Positions 59,012 through 64,000 of a stretch of DNA of 64,000 nt are shown here, piece by piece (the first letter of the stretch is position 1; each line of letters starts with the position of its first letter). The translations under genes and the position numbers were made by a program. Source of the stretch: Paenibacillus sp. OV219 (GTDB taxonomy: Bacteria > Bacillota > Bacilli > Paenibacillales > Paenibacillaceae); NCBI RefSeq assembly GCF_900110075.1, contig NZ_FOCJ01000001.1, positions 310,001 to 374,000 on the forward strand. Reading direction: 5' to 3'. Below the pieces are notes generated by a model, which saw only the letters and a program-made list of their open reading frames with translations, did not search any database and was not told where the DNA came from.

Positions 59012-59043
59012 TTAATATAGAGTTTACAAAACGATCATATAAA
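59012..59043 (+). promoter_or_regulatory. Pho-box promoter of pstB-phoU
   Basis: Half-sites TTAATA (59012-59017) and TTTACA (59023-59028), 11 bp apart, with -10 TATAAA at 59038-59043, again 15 bp from the start of the last half-site. It gives pstB-phoU its own phosphate-controlled promoter. Confidence 0.7.
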
Positions 59044-59132
59044 CATGACAATTGGAAGCTAATCTAGCATAGACACAATTGATCATGGATCGAATTCATT
59101 TGAATAGTCCACCCACCTGAAAGGGGTTCAGC

Positions 59133-59903
59133 ATGCAAACTACAGCTACGCAAACCTTGATTGATATTAGCAAATTGAATTTACATTATGGAAACTTTCA
59201 CGCGCTCAAGAACGTGAGTATGGATATCCCTGAAAAAGCGATCACTGCATTCATCGGGCCCTCCGGCTGCGGAAAGTCGACGCTGCTTCGTACGCTGAAC
59301 CGGATGAACGACATGATTCCCGGTACACGCATTGACGGCAAAATTACGATCGGCGGAGCGGATATCTACTCGAAAGAAGTAGATGTCGAGACACTTCGCA
59401 AGAAGGTCGGCATGGTATTCCAACAGCCCAATCCGTTCCCGAAATCCATCTACGATAACGTTGCTTACGGCCCGCGTCTGCACGGAATTCGCAGCAAGAG
59501 CAAGCTAGACGAGATCGTGGAAACTTCGCTCCGTTCCGCTGCACTGTGGGAGGAAGTGAAGGATCATCTCAAGCGCTCGGCGCTCAGCCTCTCCGGCGGT
59601 CAGCAGCAGCGTCTTTGTATCGCTCGCGCAATCGCGGTAGGCCCAGATGTGCTGCTTATGGACGAAGCAACCTCTGCGCTTGACCCGATTTCTACGCTGA
59701 AGATCGAAGAGCTCGCGCAAGAATTGAAAGACAAATATACGATCGTAATGGTAACGCACAACATGCACCAAGCGGCGCGTGTATCCAATCAAACGGTGTT
59801 TTTCTTGAACGGTGAAGTGGTAGAGTACTCCGACACGGAGAAGCTGTTCTCGAACCCGCGCGACCAACGCACGGAGGATTACATTAGCGGACGTTTTGGT
59901 TAA
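59133..59903 (+). CDS. pstB: Phosphate ABC transporter ATPase PstB
   Basis: A 256-residue ATPase. Walker [10 protein letters not shown] (about 42-50), Q-loop VFQQPNPFP, signature LSGGQQQR, Walker [13 protein letters not shown] and the switch [12 protein letters not shown] are intact. [15 protein letters not shown] is typical for PstB. It powers the PstCA channel and, with PhoU, takes part in phosphate signalling through PhoR. It has its own Pho-box promoter and lies 2.1 kb from pstA. Confidence 0.96.
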   Translation: MQTTATQTLIDISKLNLHYGNFHALKNVSMDIPEKAITAFIGPSGCGKSTLLRTLNRMNDMIPGTRIDGKITIGGADIYSKEVDVETLRKKVGMVFQQPNPFPKSIYDNVAYGPRLHGIRSKSKLDEIVETSLRSAALWEEVKDHLKRSALSLSGGQQQRLCIARAIAVGPDVLLMDEATSALDPISTLKIEELAQELKDKYTIVMVTHNMHQAARVSNQTVFFLNGEVVEYSDTEKLFSNPRDQRTEDYISGRFG

Positions 59904-59971
59904 TCCAAAGCCGCCAGCAAGCAAGCAACCAACCAACCAATATGCCTAAAATAGAGGAGAGCATCTAACGC

Positions 59972-60634
59972 ATGATGACGAAACGTAGAGAACTCGATCA
60001 TGGACTTGAAGAGTTGAACGAAATGATCGTTGAGATGGGGCGCCGCGTTGAAACCGCGCTGACACAATCGATGCAAGCACTGGAGAAGGTCGATGTAACT
60101 GCAGCGAAACGGCTTATCCTAGAAGATAAAGAGCTGAACATGATCGAAGAAAAAATATCCGAGATCGGATCGCGCTTGATCGCAACGCAGCAGCCGGTAG
60201 CGAAGGATCTTCGGCGGATCCTCGTCGCCTTCAAGATTGCCAGCGATCTGGAACGGATGGGCGACCTTGCCGTTGATATCGCGAAGGTCGTTGTACGACT
60301 CGAAGGTCAATCGCTGATCAAGCCGCTGATCGATCTGCCGCGCATGAGCCAAATCGTGCAAATGATGACGTACGAATCCATTCAATCGTATGTCCAGGAA
60401 AATGTGAATATGGCTTACAAAATGGCAAAAGACGATGATCTCGTCGACGCCCTGTATGCGCAAATCATTCGCGAGCTGCTTACCATCATGATGGAAGATC
60501 CGAGAACGATTTCGCAGGCAAACCTGCTGAGCTTCGTTGGACGTTACATCGAGCGCTTCGCCGACCATGCAACGAATATTGGTGAATCCGTTGTTTATCT
60601 TGTAACAGGATCCCGTCCTGACTTAAACGCGTAG
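59972..60634 (+). CDS. phoU: Phosphate transport regulator PhoU
   Basis: A 220-residue helical protein made of two similar PhoU three-helix repeats. Metal-binding motif regions are seen in RRILVAFKIASDLERMGDLAVDIA and LLSFVGRYIERFADHATNIGESV (E/D-x-x-x-D type). PhoU binds PstB and the sensor kinase and holds back Pho signalling when phosphate is plentiful. It lies 68 bp after pstB and ends with a strong terminator. ATG 59975 is an equal start. Confidence 0.95.
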   Translation: MMTKRRELDHGLEELNEMIVEMGRRVETALTQSMQALEKVDVTAAKRLILEDKELNMIEEKISEIGSRLIATQQPVAKDLRRILVAFKIASDLERMGDLAVDIAKVVVRLEGQSLIKPLIDLPRMSQIVQMMTYESIQSYVQENVNMAYKMAKDDDLVDALYAQIIRELLTIMMEDPRTISQANLLSFVGRYIERFADHATNIGESVVYLVTGSRPDLNA

Positions 60635-60680
60635 ATATAGCCGAACTTATCGTACCCGCCAAACCGATATCCTATACGCA

Positions 60681-60735
60681 GCAGCTGATCCGAAGCGAGC
60701 AACAAGACGCCTTCGCGAAATCAGCTGCTTTTTTA
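60681..60735 (+). terminator. Intrinsic terminator after phoU
   Basis: GCAGCTGAT (60681-60689) pairs with ATCAGCTGC (60720-60728), enclosing a 30-base loop that itself has a CGAAG/CTTCG stem; six T follow. Confidence 0.85.
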
Positions 60736-60746
60736 TATTTTGCTTC

Positions 60747-61667
60747 TTACTTAGCTAGCAGCTCCTTCATCAAGCCGCTCAATCGTTGAAGCAGGGCTGG
60801 ATTCCAATAATCGCTGCGCCAAATTGCAGTCAATGGGTAAGGCTTCTGCGCCCCTGTTAAAGGAATCTGCACAATGCCCTTCGGCAGCTGCGAACTCTTC
60901 AAAGCCGGTAATATCGCAACTAAAGAGCCGGAGCGAACAGCGCTTAGCGAATGCTGAATCCGATCCGTCGACAGCGTTAAGGTCAGATTGACTTTCTCAT
61001 GCGACTCCCAATCGAGCAGTGCTTCCTCCAGCTCGCTATCCTCGAGCTTTACAAAAGGCAATGCCGCTAAACGATACGAAGGTATTGCCGCTGACTTCGC
61101 AAGTGGATGCGACTCCGCCATATAGATCGCAAGCGGTCGCTCGTTTAGCATTTCTTCTAATAATGGAACCGAGTCATTCTGAGTCAGAGGAGTTAACAAT
61201 CCGCCATTTACAATCAGATCGACCGTACCATCACGAAGCTTCGCTAATAATTCACTGCTCGATCCGGTCACAAGCTTAATCTGCACCTCGACAGCTTCTG
61301 TGACACGCGCATACCAATCGTCATCGAATAGAATTGCCGCCGCACAGTCCGTACAGCCAATAACGAACTGATGTTTTCCCGTCTGCTCGAGTACGGCAAA
61401 CCGTGCTTCGGCTTCTCGATAGAGTTGGTCAATGCCCGCCGCATAATGACAGAGAAGCCTGCCGGCTTCGGTGAGCAACACTTTCCCGGTCTTCATCTCA
61501 AAGAGCGGCGTACCCCATTCCTCTTCGAGTTTCTTCATATGAAAGCTGACGGTCGGCTGCTTGACGCCAAGCTCTTCAGCCACTGCGGTGACCTTTTTCA
61601 ACCGATCTAGCAATACCAAAATTTGCAATCTTAATATATTCATAATATTTGTACTCCCAAACGACAT
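60747..61667 (-). CDS. LysR-family transcription regulator
   Basis: A 306-residue regulator. The N-terminal winged helix has VTAVAEELGVKQPTVSFHMKKLEEEWGTPLFE, and the effector domain follows (about 95-300; IGCTDCAAAILFDDDWY, LAKLRDGTVDLIVNGGLL). It is divergent from the second pstS gene (161 bp apart). LysR proteins often control the adjacent divergent gene, but the Pho boxes already explain pstS, so its target is open. Confidence 0.92.
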   Translation of the reverse strand: MSFGSTNIMNILRLQILVLLDRLKKVTAVAEELGVKQPTVSFHMKKLEEEWGTPLFEMKTGKVLLTEAGRLLCHYAAGIDQLYREAEARFAVLEQTGKHQFVIGCTDCAAAILFDDDWYARVTEAVEVQIKLVTGSSSELLAKLRDGTVDLIVNGGLLTPLTQNDSVPLLEEMLNERPLAIYMAESHPLAKSAAIPSYRLAALPFVKLEDSELEEALLDWESHEKVNLTLTLSTDRIQHSLSAVRSGSLVAILPALKSSQLPKGIVQIPLTGAQKPYPLTAIWRSDYWNPALLQRLSGLMKELLAK

Positions 61668-61734
61668 GATTATATATAGATTTTATAATACCCCCATACA
61701 TTATTCAATTATTCTATATACTTTTATCATTGCG

Positions 61735-61777
61735 TTAACACTTCGAAAATACCACATTAATACGCCGCCCTTACAAT
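61735..61777 (+). promoter_or_regulatory. Pho-box promoter of the second pst operon
   Basis: On an 11-bp grid: TTAACA (61735-61740), weak AAAATA (61746) and TTAATA (61757-61762). The -10 TACAAT is at 61772-61777, 15 bp from the last half-site, as at pstS and pstB of the first system. Confidence 0.7.
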
Positions 61778-61828
61778 AAGTCTTGTAAACAAATAAACCG
61801 CCTGGGAGCGGAAGGAGAAACTAACGAA

Positions 61829-62770
61829 ATGAAAAAGGTATTACTCGTTGTTGTAGCACTGATGTTGACGATCGGACTTGCGGCTTGCGGCTCCAAAAAT
61901 GAGAGCACTAACGGCAATTCACAAAATAGCAATGCAGAGAACACAGCAAACGCAGGCGGAGACGCTCTAAGCGGATCGCTTCTGGCAGCAGGCTCCACAG
62001 CGCTTCAACCACTCGTTGAGCAAGTTTCGAAGAAATTCATGGAAGACGCGAAATACGCAGACGTCACCGTTCAAGTTCAAGGCGGCGGCAGTGGTACTGG
62101 CCTGACGCAAGTATCCGCAGGTCAAGCAGACCTCGGTAACTCCGATATTTTCGCTGAAGAGAAATTCGTTGATGCAGATGCAGATAAAGCAAAAGAATTG
62201 GTTGACCATCAAGTAGCAGTCGTTGCAATGGCAACAGTTGTTAACAAAGAGATTTCCATCGACAACCTGACTAAACAACAATTGGTTGACATCTTCACAG
62301 GTAAAGTAACGAACTGGAAAGACGTTGGCGGCAAAGATCAAAAAATTACAATCGTTAACCGTCCAAGCAGCTCCGGTACTCGCAAAACGTTCGAGAAATT
62401 CGCGCTTGGCACGAAATCGGAAGACATTCAAGGTTCGATCCAAGAAGATTCGTCCGGTACGGTTAAGAAGCTTGTTGCAGAAACACCAGGCGCGATCGGT
62501 TACCTAGCACTTTCCTACATTGATGACACTGTAAAAACAGTGAAATACGAAGGCGTAGAAGCAAAGGAAGAGAACATCGTATCCGGCAACTATCCAGTAT
62601 GGGCTTACGAGCATGTATACACAAAAGGCGAGCCTAACGCAGTAGCAAAAGCATTCATTGACTACCTAATGAGCGACGAAATTCAAAACAGCGACGTAGT
62701 AGAGCTTGGCTACCTCCCAGTTGGCAAAATGCAAGTAAAACGCGATGCAGCTGGCAACATCACAAAATAA
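61829..62770 (+). CDS. pstS: Phosphate-binding lipoprotein PstS (second system)
   Basis: A 313-residue phosphate-binding lipoprotein. The lipobox is LAAC (Cys21), followed by an Asn/Ser-rich spacer (about 22-45). Phosphate-site segments are LAAGSTALQPLVEQ, VQGGGSGTGLTQVSAGQADLGNSDIF, VNRPSSSGTRKTFEKF and TPGAIGYLALSYI. It differs from the first PstS by having a lipid anchor and a different binding-loop set. The permease genes follow; a GCAAGAG/CTCTTGC hairpin lies in the 109-bp gap before pstC. Confidence 0.95.
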   Translation: MKKVLLVVVALMLTIGLAACGSKNESTNGNSQNSNAENTANAGGDALSGSLLAAGSTALQPLVEQVSKKFMEDAKYADVTVQVQGGGSGTGLTQVSAGQADLGNSDIFAEEKFVDADADKAKELVDHQVAVVAMATVVNKEISIDNLTKQQLVDIFTGKVTNWKDVGGKDQKITIVNRPSSSGTRKTFEKFALGTKSEDIQGSIQEDSSGTVKKLVAETPGAIGYLALSYIDDTVKTVKYEGVEAKEENIVSGNYPVWAYEHVYTKGEPNAVAKAFIDYLMSDEIQNSDVVELGYLPVGKMQVKRDAAGNITK

Positions 62771-62879
62771 CACAAAATAATAAGTAACGCAGGAGGGATG
62801 AGCAAGAGTGATCCGCCTCTTGCTTCCTCTGGTGTTTAACCAAGGAACATAGAAATGCTTGTAGAAGGAGAGAAAATCC

Positions 62880-63818
62880 ATGGAGCGGCCCGCTGCTACT
62901 GAAAAACAATATGTGCAACCTGTAAAATCAACAAGAGCTTTCGTTAAACCGCATTTGGTTGAAGAATGGGTAGGTAAGGTGTACACGGCGCTATGTATTC
63001 TTGTGCTTGTCGTGACAATCGGAGCTATCGTATATTTCGTCTCTTCCCGCGGTTTGACTACGTTTGTTAGTGATGGCGTCAGCCTCAGCGGGCTTCTCAG
63101 TGGATTGAAATGGGATCCTGAAGGCGACATTCCGCTATATGGCGCTTTGCCGTTCATCTTCGGCTCATTCAGCACTTCTCTGCTTGCGGCTTTGATTGCA
63201 GCTCCGCTCGGCGTATGCGCGGCGGTGTTTATGACACAAATTATGCCCGGTCTTGGCAAACGTATTCTGCAGCCGGTCATTGAATTGCTTGCAGGTATTC
63301 CATCTGTTGTATTCGGATTTGTTGGACTGAGCCTAGTCGTTCCGGCACTCCGCGCGATTTTCCCAGGTCAGGGGATCGGTATTGCGGCAGGGGCAATCGT
63401 ATTGTCGCTGATGATTCTTCCTACAATTACGACAATTGCTACGGATGCACTTTCCGGCTTGTCCGCAGGTCTTAAGGAAGCCTCCTTCGCACTTGGCGCA
63501 ACGCGCTGGCAGACGATTTACCGCATTGTCATTCCGACGACATTGCCTTCGCTTCTGACAGGCGTTGTACTCGGTATGTCCCGTGCATTCGGTGAAGCAC
63601 TCGCCGTTCAGATGGTTATTGGTAACTCGCCGCACATCCCGCACTCGCTGTTCGAGTCGGCATCGACGCTGACTAGCGTGATTACGCTTGATATGGGCAA
63701 CACGGTTATGGGCTCTGCGCATAACAATGCACTTTGGTCCTTGGCACTCATTCTACTCGCAATGACATTCGTGTTCGTATTCGTAGTTCGCTTCCTTGAA
63801 AGGAGAAGAAATCGATGA
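62880..63818 (+). CDS. pstC: Phosphate ABC transporter permease PstC (second system)
   Basis: A 312-residue permease with six membrane segments. Marks: VIELLAGIPSVVFGFVGLSLV, the coupling loop AGLKEASFALGATRWQTIYRIVIPTTLPS and MSRAFGEALAVQMVIGN. GGAG lies upstream of ATG 62880. It overlaps the following pstA by 4 bases, as in the first system, so the two operons share their plan though the proteins differ clearly. Confidence 0.95.
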   Translation: MERPAATEKQYVQPVKSTRAFVKPHLVEEWVGKVYTALCILVLVVTIGAIVYFVSSRGLTTFVSDGVSLSGLLSGLKWDPEGDIPLYGALPFIFGSFSTSLLAALIAAPLGVCAAVFMTQIMPGLGKRILQPVIELLAGIPSVVFGFVGLSLVVPALRAIFPGQGIGIAAGAIVLSLMILPTITTIATDALSGLSAGLKEASFALGATRWQTIYRIVIPTTLPSLLTGVVLGMSRAFGEALAVQMVIGNSPHIPHSLFESASTLTSVITLDMGNTVMGSAHNNALWSLALILLAMTFVFVFVVRFLERRRNR

Positions 63819-64000
63819 GCGCAAAAACGGCAGATCGTATCGCAACCGGGGTCATTTACGCTGTATCCGCACTCATCGTATTGATTCTTGCGAGCTTGCT
63901 CGGGTATATCTTGTTCCGTGGCATTGGCCATATCAGCTGGCACTTCTTAACTTCCGCACCGCAGACGATCAAAGCTGGCGGCGGTATCGGACCACAATTG
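63815..64000 (+). CDS. pstA: Phosphate ABC transporter permease PstA (second system, 3' truncated by the window)
   Basis: The first 62 codons of a PstA-type permease, from ATG 63815 (AAAGGAGAAG upstream). One membrane helix is visible (VIYAVSALIVLILASLLGYILF), followed by ISWHFLTSAPQTIKAGGGIGPQL, the typical periplasmic lead of PstA. It continues beyond the window; a second pstB may follow there. Confidence 0.92.
   Translation, partial: MSAKTADRIATGVIYAVSALIVLILASLLGYILFRGIGHISWHFLTSAPQTIKAGGGIGPQL

Noticed and set aside
62790..62830. Terminator between the second pstS and pstC
   Set aside because: A GCAAGAG/CTCTTGC hairpin is present but no T-run follows; at most it affects mRNA processing.

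Overview
The window looks like a chromosomal segment of an endospore-forming member of the Paenibacillaceae, most likely Paenibacillus or a close relative. The grounds are a complete GerA-type germinant receptor operon, an S-layer-homology (SLH) protein, YesN/YesM-type two-component control of carbohydrate ABC transporters without a dedicated ATPase, several AraC-cupin sugar regulators, intermediate GC content and strong AGGAGG-type ribosome sites. The genus is an inference from gene content. I see no rRNA, tRNA, CRISPR array, prophage or insertion sequence.

Layout. 1-10.4 kb: the end of a solute-binding protein, then carbohydrate and detoxification genes (arylamine N-acetyltransferase, DedA, two Gfo/Idh/MocA oxidoreductases, aldo/keto reductase, esterase, aldose epimerase) with two AraC-cupin regulators. 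Two kinds of intergenic repeat and a heptamer microsatellite lie among them. 10.5-16.1 kb: gerA-type operon, then a marR-MFS drug-efflux pair. 16.4-36.6 kb: a 20-kb run of plus-strand genes. It begins with a YesN/YesM pair and continues with two solute-binding proteins (one a 990-residue protein with tandem carbohydrate-binding-like modules), two permease pairs, an NHL-TPR membrane protein, a YIP1-type membrane protein and a DUF5696-type glycosidase-like protein, ending with a nucleotidyltransferase and a UvrA paralogue. A cre-like site lies inside it. This is my main candidate for an under-described system: a polysaccharide sensing, binding, processing and import machine.

36.6-49.4 kb: FabV, a double metallo-beta-lactamase protein, a repeat array, a PhyH dioxygenase with its AraC regulator, and an IclR-controlled set (SDR, FAH hydrolase, lactonase-type amidohydrolase) that fits part of non-phosphorylative L-fucose/L-rhamnose breakdown, followed by an SLH protein. 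49.5-52.4 kb: a padR-MFS pair with a readable promoter and operator, and a GNAT. 52.6-64 kb: a phosphate regulon. It has two Pst systems: one is copper-amine-oxidase-N/propeller protein, pstS, pstC, pstA, then pstB and phoU; the other is lipoprotein pstS, pstC and pstA running off the end. A cytoplasmic CBS-chemoreceptor gene sits between pstA and pstB. Three transcription units start with PhoP half-sites spaced 11 bp apart, the last one lying exactly 15 bp from the -10 hexamer.

A GAGAGATC-type palindrome family forms three dense arrays (7.0-7.5, 39.9-40.3 and 58.7-59.0 kb). The first two share an alternating spacing of about 50 and 61 bp, and the first has become the 3' end of an acetyltransferase gene.
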